Made by a program: the position numbers and the translations under genes. From Apodemus sylvaticus (taxonomy: Eukaryota; Chordata; Mammalia; Rodentia; Muridae), in the NCBI RefSeq assembly GCF_947179515.1, contig NC_067495.1, forward strand, positions 136,340,655 through 136,404,654: a stretch of DNA of 64,000 bases, in the 5' to 3' direction. Of the stretch, positions 23,596 to 34,429 are shown one piece after another. Under the pieces are notes generated by a model. That model worked only from the letters and a program-made list of their open reading frames with translations, made no database searches and had not been told where the DNA came from. The first letter of the stretch is position 1, and every line of letters starts with the position of its first letter.

Positions 23596-24480
23596 TATGC
23601 ACTCACCTATAAGTGGATATTAGCCCAGAAGCTTGATACTCAAGACACAATTCACAGACCAAATGAAGCTGAAGAAGAAGGAATAACAAAGTCTGAAAAA
23701 CTCTGGTCCTACTTAGAAGGGGGAACAAAATACCCACAGGAGGAGATATAGAGACAAAGTGTGGAGCAGAGACTGAGGGAAAGACCATCCACAGACTGCT
23801 ATCCCTAGGGATCCATCCCATATACAGTTACAAAATCCAGACACTATTTTGGATGCCAACAAGTGTTTGCTGACAAGAGCCTGATATAGGTGTCACATGA
23901 GAGGCTCTGCCAGTGCCTGACAAATACAGAGGGGGACACTCTCAGCCAACCATTGAACTAAGCACAGGGTCCCCAATGGAGGAGCCAGAGAACCCAAGGA
24001 GCTGAAGGGTTTGCAGTACCTTAGGAGGAACAACAATATGAACCACAAAGTACCCCCAGAGCTCCCAGGGACAAAACCAGCAACCAAAGACTACACATGG
24101 AGGGACCCATGGCTCCAGATGCATATGCAGCAGAGGATGGCCTTGTTGAACAACAATGGGAGGAGAGACTTGTGGTCCTGAGAAGTCTAGATGCCCCAGT
24201 GTAGGGGAATGCCAGGACAGTAGGTGGATTGGTGTGCAAGGGGATGGGGGATGGGTTAGGGGATTTTCAGTTGGTAACCCAGGAAAGGGGACAACATTCG
24301 AAATGTAAATGAAGAATATAGCTAATAAAAAATGAAATAATAAAAAAAGGATCACTCTGACAAAGGTACTGATGCTAGCCCTTCTTTTTATGGAGGAATA
24401 GGTAGAGGCCAAGACAAGTTAAATAAGTTCTCCAAGATTTTCCTATCCTTGTAGAGTTCCAGGATCCTAAATTCAGAGTT

Positions 24481-24956
24481 GCTTGTGTGTCTGGCTTAGC
24501 TCACTGGTCAGTACTTGATTATCTGCTCAAATTCATTCTCAAATGCCTACGACCTAAGTCTGTTTTTCAAAGCCATTGAGTGACCAGTTCACTAGTGCTG
24601 TCCATAGCATTTAAAAGAGAGTAAGATAAGTGACTTTTTGATAAGGGTTTTTTGGCTGGTCAGAATCTGATTTCTCGTCAGGAATATTTTAACATAATAG
24701 TAATTTCAAGATGTAAATTAGTGATTTTCCCAAAGCAGACAGTATATGTAAAAACATAAATTATGTTTCCTAGCAGTATCTGAATAATACATATGCATGG
24801 TATGAATTCTTAGTGATTCTTTTAAAATTCAAATGGAAATGTGACCACTTATATTATTGTTTAATTAAAACCGTTGAAATTAGTGATGCATCATATTATA
24901 CCAAATGCAAAGAAAAAGAGAAAGTTTCAAAAGCAAATTATATATGAATATGTGAT
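24481..24956. other. Unassigned sequence
   Basis: Nothing recognised. Confidence 0.45.
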
Positions 24957-25140
24957 CATTTGAATAAGAAATGCCCCTATTGACTCATGTGTTTGAGCAC
25001 TTGATCCATGTTTATGGTAATTTGGGGAAGGTTGTAAAACCATTTGGGTTTGGGGAGTCCTGCTGGAAGAAATATTTCACTCAGGATGGTCTTTGAAATT
25101 TTACAGTCTCTCTCCACTTCCTGCTTGATCGCTATGTTTC
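24957..25140 (+). repeat. Murid medium-length repeat (second family)
   Basis: 'gtgatcatttgaataagaaa', 'tcatgtgtttgagcacttg', 'ggagtcctgctggaagaaat' and 'tctctccacttcctgcttg' appear in the order of a common rodent repeat. I know the family but not its formal name with certainty. Confidence 0.5.
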
Positions 25141-25774
25141 TTGAGTGGGTGAAATGTGACTAGCTCACTTCATAATCCCACTTATATGTGAACCACCCAG
25201 AGGCCAGTAAGGTCAGTATAGGACATGAGTAGCAAGTTACTTCCTACTTGGTACCCAATGCTTGTAGAATACTTTTTATGGTGTGATTCATATATGTACA
25301 TGACTTCATGAGCAGCTTTATATATTTTCTCTCTCTCTCTCATACACACACACACACACACACACACATATGTACATATACATACAAACACACCCATATA
25401 CACAAAGGCATACACAGTCACATACACATACACATACTCATAAGAGAGTACCAAGTGTATTTTCCTTGAGGATGTAAGATACAATTAACAATACTTGCAT
25501 GCTCTAAAAATCCAATGTGATTACACAAATATAAAATTAGTATTTATGAAAGAAAATTATGAGGAATGTCAATGAAACTACCATATTGTCCTGTAGGATT
25601 ACAGATGCAAGGAAAGGATCTCAAATCCTGACAATAATTCTCTTTGAAGATTAGATAACATTAAAATTCATAAGAAAACAAAACACTAGGAGTGGAGAAT
25701 TGGGATTTCTCCAACTAGAAATAGTTCAATAATTAATTTTTATTTATGTGTCATTGAAACTGATTTTTTAATAT
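25141..25774. other. Unassigned sequence with (CT)n/(CA)n
   Basis: A short CT run (about 25329-25340) and (CA)n at about 25342-25368, followed by CATA-type units to about 25438. Otherwise nothing recognised. Confidence 0.6.
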
Positions 25775-26625
25775 TAAAGACAAGCTCCTTTTATTTGGAT
25801 TGTTTTCTTAACCTTTAGGTATTTTAGTTACTTGTTCATTCATGACACTAATCTTTTGTCAGATGAATAGCAGTCAATAATTTTCCTCCATTCTGTGGTC
25901 TATTTGCTTCACAACTCCCTTTACCATACAGAAGGTTTTTAGTTTCTTGAGATCCCATTTGTTGATTGTCTTATTTCCTGTGCTACCAGTTCACACCTAC
26001 ACACCCAACCTTACCACCTAGTTTCTATTTCGGCATCTTTGTGGAAAATCAGGTAACTGTAGGTGCATGGATTTATATTTGAGTCCTCTGTTCTAGTTCA
26101 TTGATCTACGTACATTTTTGTTGTTGTTGTTGTTGCTGCTGCTGCTGCTGCTACTGCTGTTTGTGCCAGTACCATGCTGTTTTCTTACTAGAGCACTAAA
26201 GTATAGCTTGAAATCAGGTATGATGGATGGTAGCTCTCATAGCATTCTTTGGATCAGGGTTGTTTAGGCAATTCTTAGTCTCTTGTTACTCCATATAAGT
26301 TTCTGATTTTTTTCTGTGTCTGTTAATTTTTCTATGTCTGGAATTTTGATTGGGATTATATTGAATCTGTAGATTGGTTTGGGTAAGATGATCATTTTCA
26401 AAATATTAATTCATAAATTAATAGCATTTGAATCCATGGGCATTGGAGATTTTCCATTTTTTTTCATGTCTTCCTCAATTTCTTTCTTAAATATCTTTAA
26501 ATTTTCCTCGTAAAGGCCTTTTATCTCCTTGGTTAGGTTTATTCACAGGTGAGTTTTTTGTGGTTTTTGTTAGTGAAATTATTTCCCTTCTTTTTTGTTC
26601 AGCCTCTTTGTCATTGTTACATAAG
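25775..26625 (-). mobile_element. Old L1 ORF2 fragment, minus strand
   Basis: 'gcttcacaactccctttacc', 'gatcccatttgttgattgtc', 'gattatattgaatctgtag' and 'gggattggcattgg'-like segments follow reversed ORF2. There is no 3' UTR and the frame is wrecked. Codons 'LTKEIK' and 'VNLQ' can still be read locally. A GTT/GCT triplet tract has grown inside it. Confidence 0.75.
26117..26160. repeat. (TTG)n-(CTG)n triplet repeat
   Basis: About six TTG and then six CTG units with one CTA interruption, inside old L1 ORF2. Confidence 0.9.
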
Positions 26626-26929
26626 AAAGGTATAGAACTGAAATGGAACAAAAAAATTCCACAAAGAAGTCATTAAAAACATACACAGAGAGAGACAAGT
26701 AAAAACTGAAAAATACAACATGTTAGCAATATGCTAGTAAGGTTAAAAAAGAAAAGAAAATACTGAGACAAGTCATTATGAGACAGACAGACAGACAGAC
26801 AGACACACACACACACACACACACACATGGATGCACATGAACCAAAAACTTTCAAAAATATACTAATTTTCCATTGAATTGTTCTATTCTTGTTTGTTTC
26901 TTTGTTTTTATTGCCTGCTTGTTTGAGAG

Positions 26930-26997
<68 letters not shown>

Positions 26998-27104
26998 AGG
27001 GAGAGAGAAGATGTGGAGTTGAATGGTTAGTAAGGCAGAGAGGAGCTGGTAGGAAATGAGGGAAATGAAACCATGATCAGAATATATTGCATGAAAATTT
27101 CTAT
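26626..27104. repeat. Microsatellite-rich spacer
   Basis: (ACAG)n then (AC)n at about 26782-26826, and (GA)n at about 26924-27007. The rest is unassigned. The 61-codon open frame encoding alternating E/R is an artefact of (GA)n. Confidence 0.85.
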
Positions 27105-30100
27105 TTCATTTTAGAAATTTTTCTTTTTATCTATTCTTTTCTCATATATTACATACTGTCTCCAGTTTTCCTTTTCTCCCTTTCCCCCACAATCTCTTCT
27201 CCACCTCTCCCCAAGATCTACCCCACCTCCCCTCAGAACAGGTCACCCAGAAATGTCAACCAAATGCAGCATAGCAAGCTACAATAAGACAAGGTACATA
27301 ACATCACATCAAGGTTACTGGTGGCAACCCAGTAGGAGGAAATGGTACCAAAGGCAGGGAAAGAGTCAGACACAGGCCCTGCTCCTGCTGTCAGAAATCC
27401 CACAAGAACACTAAGCTACACAGCCATAATATATATGCAGAGGAGCTAGTTCAGACCCATACAGGCTCCCTGATCTCTGAGAGCACACTTGAGTCCTGGG
27501 CAGTTGATCCTGCAGACTGTGTTCTTGTGGTGTTCTCAATACCTCTGGTTCCTCAGATCTTTCCTCCCCCTCCTCCATGGGACTCCCCAAGCTGTGCCTA
27601 ATATTTGCCTCCATCTTTCCCCATAAGCTGCTGGATCTCTATGATGATGATTATACTTGGCTCCGGTTCCAGCACATCATGCAGCCATGACAAACTGTAT
27701 GCTGGAGGTTTTGTGTTTGGGTTGCTGTTCTAATCCCTCTACTGAAGTCTTGTCTGGTTACCAGAGATGGCCAGTTCAGGCTCCACATGCTCCATTGCTA
27801 GGAGTCTTAGCTAGTGTTAACCTCTTAGATTGAATGGAGTTTATATTGCATTAGGTTTCTTCCTTTCTCCTAAAATACCACCCACTTTCACTCATCTCTC
27901 CCAGTATTCTCTCCTTCCACCTCCCTCTACCTGATCCCTCCTGTTGCCATCCCCACTTACCCACAGTCCGCCCACAAAATCTTTTCTACTTCACCTAGGA
28001 AGATTCACATGTTCCCAGCAAAAGCCCTCCTAGTTACTCAGCCCCTTTGGGTCTGTGGACTGTAACATGATTATTCTTTACTTTACAGCTAATATTCACT
28101 TATAAATGAGTACACACCATGCTTGTGTTTCTGGGTTTGGGTGGCCTGTCTCAGAATGATTTTTTTTTTTTGTAGTTCTATCAGTTTTCCTGCAAATTTC
28201 GTGATGTCTTGGTTTTTAATAGCTGAATATTATTCCATTGTGTAAATATACTACATTGTTTTAACCATTCTTCAGTTGAGGGACATCTAGGGGTTTTTTC
28301 CCATTTCTAGCTATTATGAATAAAGCTGCTATGAACATAGTTGTGCAAGTGTCCTTGTGGCATGGTGGAGCATCCTTTGGGTACATATTGAGGAGTGGTA
28401 TACCTGGGTCTTGAGGTAGATTAATTCCCAATTTTCTAAGAAACCCCCATATTGTTTTCAAAAGTGGCTTAGAAGTTTGTACTCCCACCAGTAATGAAGG
28501 GGTATTCCAATTGCTCCACATTCTCATTAGTATGAACTGTCACTTGTGGTTTTGATCTTAGCCATTTCTGACAGGTGTAACATGGAATCTAAAAGGTTTT
28601 ATGATTTACATTTCCCTGATACTAAGAATGTTGAGCATTTCTTTAAGTGCTTCTCAGTCATTTGATATTTCTCTATTGAGAATTTTCTGTACTCCATTTT
28701 TAATTAGATTATTTAGTTTGTTGATGTCTAGTTTTTTTGAATTCTTAGCATATTTTGGATATGGAGTGGGTGAAAAATCTTTTCTGATTCTGTAGGCTGT
28801 CATGTTGTCCTATTGTTAGTGCCCTTTACCTTACAGAAGCTTTTATGCTTCATGAGGTCCCATTCATTAATTGTTTACCTTAGTGCCTAAGCTGTTGGTG
28901 GTCTGTTCAGAAAGCTGTCTCCTGTAGCAATGAATTCAAAGCTATCCCCCACTTTCTCTTCTAACAGATTCAGTGCTTCCGGTTTTATGTTGAGGTCTTT
29001 GACCCACTTGGGTTTGAGTTTTGTGCAAGGTGATAGATGTGTATCTATTTCCATCTTCTAAATACAGATATCCAGTTAGACCAGCAGCATCTATTGAAAA
29101 CACTTTTTTATCCATTGTATATTTCTGGCTTCTTTGTGAAAAAAAAATCAGATGTCCAAGGGTATGTGGATTTATGTCTGGATCTTTGATTTGATTCCAT
29201 TACCAACCTATCTGCTTTTATGCCAATACCATGAGGTTTTGTTTTCTGTTTTCTTTTTTATAAGTATTGCTCTGTAGAACAGCTTGAAATCAGAGATTGT
29301 AATACCTCTGGATGTTCTTTTACTGTACAGGAACTTCTGGGCTATTTGTTTTCCTATATGGAGTTGAGCATTATTCTTTTAAGTTCTATAAAGTATTGTG
29401 TTTGAATTTTGATGGGGACTGTGTTGAATCTACAGATTTCTTTTGATAACACGATCATTTTTATTATGTCAATCCTACCAATCCATGAGCATGGGAGATC
29501 TTTCCATCTTCTGATATCTTCTTTAATTTTCTTCTTTAAAGCCTTGAAATTTTTGTTATAAAGACTTTCACTTGCTTGGTTAGAGTAACCACTAAGATAT
29601 TTTATATTATTTGTGGCTATTGTGAAGGGTGTTGTTTCTCTGATTTCTTTCGCAGCACCTTTGCCATTTCTAAATAAGATGGTTACCGATTTTTTTTTTT
29701 TTTTTAGTTAATGTTGTATCCAGCCATTTCCTGAAGATGTTCATCAGCCTTGAGAGTTCCTTGTTATAATTCTTGGGATTGCTTATACAAAATATCATAT
29801 CTGTAAATAGTGATAATTTGACTTCCTCCTTTCCAATTTGTATCCCCTTGATCTCCTTTAGTTGTCTCATTGCTCTGGCTAGGACTTCAAGTACTATATT
29901 GAATAGATATGGAGAGAGGGGGCAGCCTTGTCCACGATTTTAGTGGGATTGCTATGAATTTTCTCCATTTAATTTGATATTGGCTATAGGATTGCTGTTT
30001 GCTGTGTTCAGGTATGAACCTTGTATCCCTGATCTTGACTTACTTTTTATCGTGAAGGGGTGCTGGACATTTGTCAAAGTCTTTTTCACCATTTAATAAG

Positions 30101-30105
30101 ATGAA
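27105..30105 (-). mobile_element. Old 5'-truncated L1, about 3 kb
   Basis: A C/T-rich 3' UTR of older rodent type covers about 27105-28190. Reversed ORF2 runs from the C-terminus (about 28200) through 'gaggtcccattcattaattg' (28855) and the active-site region (about 29780-29830) to about 30105. Frames are broken throughout; only fragments of 60-90 codons stay open. It is clearly older than the L1s at 22.3, 33.9 and 56.4 kb. Confidence 0.85.
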
Positions 30106-30119
30106 AACTTCTATTTTTC

Positions 30120-30430
30120 AATTTTAAAAAGAAATACAAATAGGTAGGAAACACTTTTGAAAGTTCTCAACTTCCTTTACCTTCACAGAAATACAAATTA
30201 AAATTATTTTTTACCCCTGTCAGAGTGACCATCTTCAGGAATATAAAGTACAAGAAATGTTCACATGGATATGGCAATAGTAAATGTAAGCACTGTAGGT
30301 AGGAATGAATTACAGCCACTTTGCAAATAACTCTGGAGGTTGCTCAGAAAATATGAAATAGATCCATCATATGGACAAGATATTCTACTCTTGGGTATAT
30401 ATCAAAAAACCTTAGTATTCTACCATAGAG
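30120..30430 (+). mobile_element. Ancient L1 ORF2 3' fragment, plus strand
   Basis: 'cacagaaatacaaattaaaa', 'acccctgtcagagtgaccat', 'ctctggaggttgctcagaaa' and 'actcttgggtatatatc' follow ORF2 C-terminal sequence of L1M type. It is heavily diverged and lies next to an oppositely oriented L1. Confidence 0.65.
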
Positions 30431-30431
30431 A

Positions 30432-30570
30432 CTGATTTGGGCTGTGGTTGTACACACCTATAATCTCAGCCATCGGAAAACAAAGAAAGGAAGATTGAAC
30501 ATTTCACACCAGTGTGAGTTACATAGTGTAACCTTATATTAGGAAAATAAAAACAAAAAAAAACCTCCAA
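30432..30570 (+). mobile_element. B1-like SINE, diverged
   Basis: 'gggctgtggttgtacacacc', 'tataatctcagccatcgg' and 'gtgagttacatagtgtaacc' match B1 or proto-B1, ending in an A-rich tail. Confidence 0.6.
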
Positions 30571-31194
30571 AATTGAAAAATGCGATGATTTAAACAATAT
30601 AAAATTAGTATTCTAAACCATATTTTAAAGATAGATGAAGAGATATTAGTAAACTGGAAAGAAAGTCTGAGGGCATAAATGAAAATGCAGCACAAAAGTG
30701 GAAAGTTCAAGCAAGAAGTCAAAAACATGAACAAGATGGCAATCAGTGATTTTAGAACCTGTATCAGATGGATAGTATTTTCATCAGAATTTAAAGTGTG
30801 TAAAATTTGCCACCATGAACGAAAGAAAGTCATGTTGGCTGGTGATATCTTAGCACCAATAAGGGGTTACCGAAAACAGTGCACTAACATATTCATAGTT
30901 TAAAGGGAGAAATAACAATCCAGAAAAGCTATACACAGCTAAACTATCATCCTACAGGGAGCATAAAATAAAGAATTTTATAGACATATAAATCCTGAGT
31001 CTATTACAGACTAACCGAATTAACTAAATGATTTGAACCGGAAGAAGAATGTAGGGGCTAGAAAGTGTTAAATGCAAAAGGCACTGTAAACAAATAACTG
31101 CTTAAATACTTCAATAAATCTATATTTCTAGTAGTTTATAAGACTTATAAAACATTTACCATGTTCAAGACACTCTCTTTTTATGCTCCATTAG
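30571..31194. other. Unassigned sequence
   Basis: Nothing recognised. Sequence 31165-31194 may include a diverged TSD of the following L1. Confidence 0.45.
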
Positions 31195-32490
31195 ATTTTT
31201 TTAATTTGATATATTCTTCATTTACATTTCAAGTGATTTTCCCTTTCCTGGATCGCCCCCTCCCTGAAAGTCCCATAAGCCCTGTTTCCTATCCACCTCT
31301 TCTCACTTCCCTGTCCTGCTATTCCCTACACTGCTGCACAGACACAATGCACTGACCAGGGGCCATTCCTTCCTTCTTCTTGGGCATCATTTGATATGTG
31401 CATTTTGTCTTGGGTATTCCAAGCTTCTAGGCTAATAATCCATTTATCAGTAAGTGCATACCATGAGTGTTCTTTTGAGACTGGGTTACCTCACTTAGGA
31501 TGATGTTCTCCAGTTCCATCCATTTGTCTAAGAATTTCATGAATTCATTATTTTTAATGGCTGAGTAGTACTCCATTGTGCATATATACCACATTTTCTG
31601 TATCCATTCCTCCATTGGGGGACATCTGGGTTCTTTCCAGCTTCTGGCTATTATAAATAAGACTGCTATGAACATAGTGGAGCATGTATCCTTATCACAT
31701 GCTGGGGATTCCTCTGGGTATATGCCCAGCAGTGGTATAGCAGGGTCCTCCAGAAGTATCATTCCCAGTTTTCTGAGGAACCGCCAGACTGATTTCCAGA
31801 GTAGTTGTACCAGCTTGCAACCCCACCAGCAGTGGAGGAGTGTTCCTCTTTTTCCACATCCTTGCCAGTACCTGTTTTCTCCTGAGTTTTTGATCTTAGC
31901 CATTCTGACTGGTGTGAGGTGAAATCTCAGGGTTGTTTTGATTTGCATCTCCATGATGACTAAGGATGTTGAACATTCCTTTTGGTGCTTCTCAGTCATT
32001 CAATATTCCTCAGGTGAAAATTCTTTGTTTAGCTTTGTACAACTCCCCCGCCACCCGCGGAAAAATGATAGCCTTTTCAACAAATGGTGCTGGTTCAACT
32101 GGAGGTCAGTATGCAGAAGAATGCAAATTGATCCATTCTTATCTCTTTGTACTAAGCTCAACTCCAAATGGATCAAGGACCTCCATGTAAAACCAGACAC
32201 CGAAACTAATAGAAAAGAAACTGTGGAAGACCCTTGAGGACATGGGCACAGGGAAAAATTTCTTCAACAGAATACCAATAGCTTAAGTTCTAAGATCAAG
32301 AATTGACAAATGGGACCTCATAAAACTACAAAGTTTCTGTAAGGCAAAGGACATTGTCAAAAGGACAAAATGGCAACCAATAAATTGGGAAAAGATCTTT
32401 ACCAACACTACTTGTGACAGAGGGCTTATATCCAAGATATACAAAGAACTCAAGAAGGTAAACTCCAGAGAGTCAAATATCCCCATCAAG
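31195..32490 (-). mobile_element. Twin-primed (5'-inverted) L1
   Basis: 31195-32040 is minus-strand L1: 3' UTR and ORF2 C-terminus, with about 190 codons still open at 31427-31999. 32061-32490 is ORF2 in plus orientation, ending at 'ccccatcaag'. In a normal L1 that point lies about 8 bases upstream of where the minus block begins ('gtacaaagctaaac'). The blocks therefore adjoin in the RNA but are inverted in the DNA. Twenty G+C-rich bases (32041-32060) fill the junction. 'caagacact' at about 31167 and 32487 hints at a TSD but is not conclusive. Confidence 0.85.
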
Positions 32491-32600
32491 ACACTTTCAT
32501 ATGTCTTTATCATTCCCTAAGTAACATACTCCCTGAGTCTGTTACCGAGTCTGTAAATTTATTTTGTAGATAAGACAACTAAGATTTGAAACCTAAGAGC
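32491..32600 (+). mobile_element. Possible MIR fragment
   Basis: 'ttattttgtagataagacaa' and 'ctaagatttgaaacc' loosely match the MIR 'tttatagatgaggaaactgag' block. Weak. Confidence 0.3.
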
Positions 32601-33622
32601 TGGGTTTGTGGAAAGATATTGTATAAATTTGGTTTTGTCATGGGATGTCTTGTTTTCTCCATCTATGGTAATTGAGAGTTTTGCTGGGTATAGTAGCCTG
32701 GGTTGGCATTTTTGTTCTCTTAGGGTCTGTATGAGATCTACCCAGGATCTTCTAGCTTTCATAGTCTCTGGTAAGGCGTCTGGAATAATTCTGATAGGTC
32801 TGCCTTTATATGTTACTTGACCTTTTCCTCTTACTGCTTTTAATATTCTTTCTTTGTTTAGTACATTCGGAGTTTTGATTATTAAGTGATGGAAGGAATT
32901 TCTTTTTGGTCCAATCTATTTAGAATTCTGTAGGCTTCTTGTATGTTCATGGGCATCTCTTTCTTCAGGTTAGGGAAGTTTTCTTCTATAATTATGTGGA
33001 AGATGTTTACTGGACCTTTAAGTTGGGGATCTTCACTTTCTTCTATCCCTATTATCCTTAAGTTTGGTCGTCTCATTGTGTTCTGGATTTCCTGGATGTT
33101 TTAGGTTAGAAGCTTTTTGCATTTTGCATTTTCTTTGACTGCTATGTCAATGTTTTCTATGGTATCTTCTGCACCTGAGATTCTCTCTTCTATCTCTTGT
33201 ATTCTGTAGGTGATTCTTGCATCTATGACTCCTGATTTCTTTCCTAGGTTTTCTATCTCCAGAGTTGTTTCCCTTTGTGATTTCTTTATTGTTTCTACTT
33301 CCATTTTCAGATTTGGGATTGTTTTGTTCAATTCCTTCACCTGTTTAGTTGTGTTTTCCCTTAATTCCTTAAGGGATTTTTGTGTTTCCTCTTTAAGGGC
33401 TTCTACCTGTTTACCTGTGTTTTCCTGTATTTCTTTAAGAGAGTTATTTATGTCCTTTTTGAAGTTCTCTATCAGCATCATGAGATGTGATTTTAAATCC
33501 ACATTGTGCTTTTCCAGTGTGTTTGGGTATACAGGACTTGCTGTTGTGGGAGTAATGGGTACGGGTGATGTCATGTCACCTTGGTTTCTGTTGGTAATAT
33601 TCTTGTGTTTGCCTCTTGCCAT
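32601..33622 (-). pseudogene. L1 ORF1p (RNA-binding chaperone) pseudogene, 3'-truncated
   Basis: The start ATG at 33622-33620 opens MARGKHKNITNRN, typical of rodent ORF1p. This protein forms coiled-coil trimers that coat L1 RNA in the cytoplasm. A coiled coil with KEIQENT/KELRENT-type repeats lies at about residues 35-140, followed by the start of the RRM (RRPNLRIIGIEE). Lesions: an in-frame TAA at 33101-33103 where the paralogue at 61 kb has CAA; a one-base loss near 32903 that shifts the frame; loss of the C-terminus at 32601. The frame is also open 63 codons upstream of the ATG, but that part is 5' UTR. Confidence 0.8.
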
Positions 33623-33850
33623 CTGGTTATCTCTGTTGTTAGTGGTCTCTGGCTGGAGCTTGTCCCTCTTATGGACCTGCAAGCCTATCTCAGCAGTCCT
33701 GAGAGACGAGCTCTCCCCTGTCACAGATGGCTGTGGAACAGCCCAGCTCCTGGGTGCAGATGGCGACTGGAAGGGCCCTGTCCCAGCTGTTCTGCCACTC
33801 CTGTGCCCCATATGCTACTGGACAGACCCACCTTGGATGGGCACCAGAGT

Positions 33851-34325
33851 GAAAGTTGTGATCTTTTTTTATTTTTGTTTGTTTGATGTTTTTTGATTTT
33901 TAATTTTCTTTTTTTTAATTTATTGATATATTTATTTACATTTCAAACGATTTCCCCTTTTCTGGACCCCCACTCCCTGAAAGTCCCATCAGCCCCCTTC
34001 CCTCCCCCTGTTTCCCCACCCAACCCTTCCCACTTCCCCGTTCTGGTTTTGCCCTATACTGCTTCACTGAGTCTTTCCAGAACAAGGGGCCACTCCTCCG
34101 TTCTTCTTGTACCTCATTTGATGTGTGGATTATGTTTTGGGTATTCCCGTTTTCTAGGTTAATATCCACTTATTAGTGAGTGCATACCATGACTCATCTT
34201 TTGAGTCTTGGTTACCTCACTTAGTATGATGTTCTCCAGCTCCATCCATTTGCCTAAAAATTTCATGAATTCATTGTTTCTAATGGCTGAATAGTACTCC
34301 AGTGTGTATAGAAAGTTGTGATCTT
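33851..34325 (-). mobile_element. Short young L1 with perfect 15-bp TSD
   Basis: The L1 body is 33866-34310: an A-rich tail (as T on this strand) at about 33866-33935, a 3' UTR with 'ttacatttcaaacgatttcc', and the last bases of ORF2 ending at 'gtactccagtgtgtata'. gaaagttgtgatctt is repeated exactly at 33851-33865 and 34311-34325. It inserted into the 5' UTR of the older L1 fragment. Confidence 0.95.
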
Positions 34326-34429
34326 ACCTCTAATCTCGGGAGTCAAAGAACTACCTGGAGGCCAGTTCTCCCTTGGCAGAACCAGTGCACAGAGGGCTAT
34401 GGAACAGCCCAGCTTCTGGGTACACAACT

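Larger units (their letters stand above)
21651..24348 (+). mobile_element. Twin-primed (5'-inverted) L1 containing later insertions
   Basis: The 3' part, 23596-24348, is a plus-strand L1 3' UTR beginning just after the ORF2 stop and ending in a short A-rich tail. The 5' part, 21651-22262, is the ORF2 C-terminal region in reverse orientation. Its left edge ('ctgggttacctcac') is the sequence that normally sits just upstream of 23596. This is the signature of twin priming. A B1 (21719-21961), a (TA)n tract (22142-22175) and a younger L1 (22306-23595) have been added inside. Confidence 0.75.
21570..24480 (+). mobile_element. MIR SINE split by a 2.7-kb L1 insertion
   Basis: Left part 21570-21650: 'tcttgcaacatgccagccta' and 'gtactgaatgctttacatg' (MIR core). 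Right part 24349-24480: 'ttatggaggaataggtagag' followed by 'aagttaaataagttctcca' (MIR 3' region). The two halves are in register. The intervening L1 is bounded by gggatactctgac (21638-21650) and ggatcactctgac (24349-24361), a slightly diverged TSD. Confidence 0.7.
32601..34425 (-). mobile_element. L1 fragment: ORF1 and 5' UTR only
   Basis: Contains reversed ORF1 (32601-33622) and part of the G+C-richer 5' UTR (33623-33850 and 34326-34425). The 5' UTR is split by the L1 at 33866-34310. ORF2 and the 3' UTR are absent. The left edge stops inside the ORF1 3' region and no poly(A) is seen, so this is a remnant left by deletion or rearrangement, or an abnormal insertion. Confidence 0.75.

Noticed and set aside
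33623..33811. In-frame 63-codon N-terminal extension of the ORF1 pseudogene
   Set aside because: The sequence is 5' UTR. The ATG at 33622 matches the usual ORF1 start, and the paralogue at 61837 has an in-frame stop just upstream.
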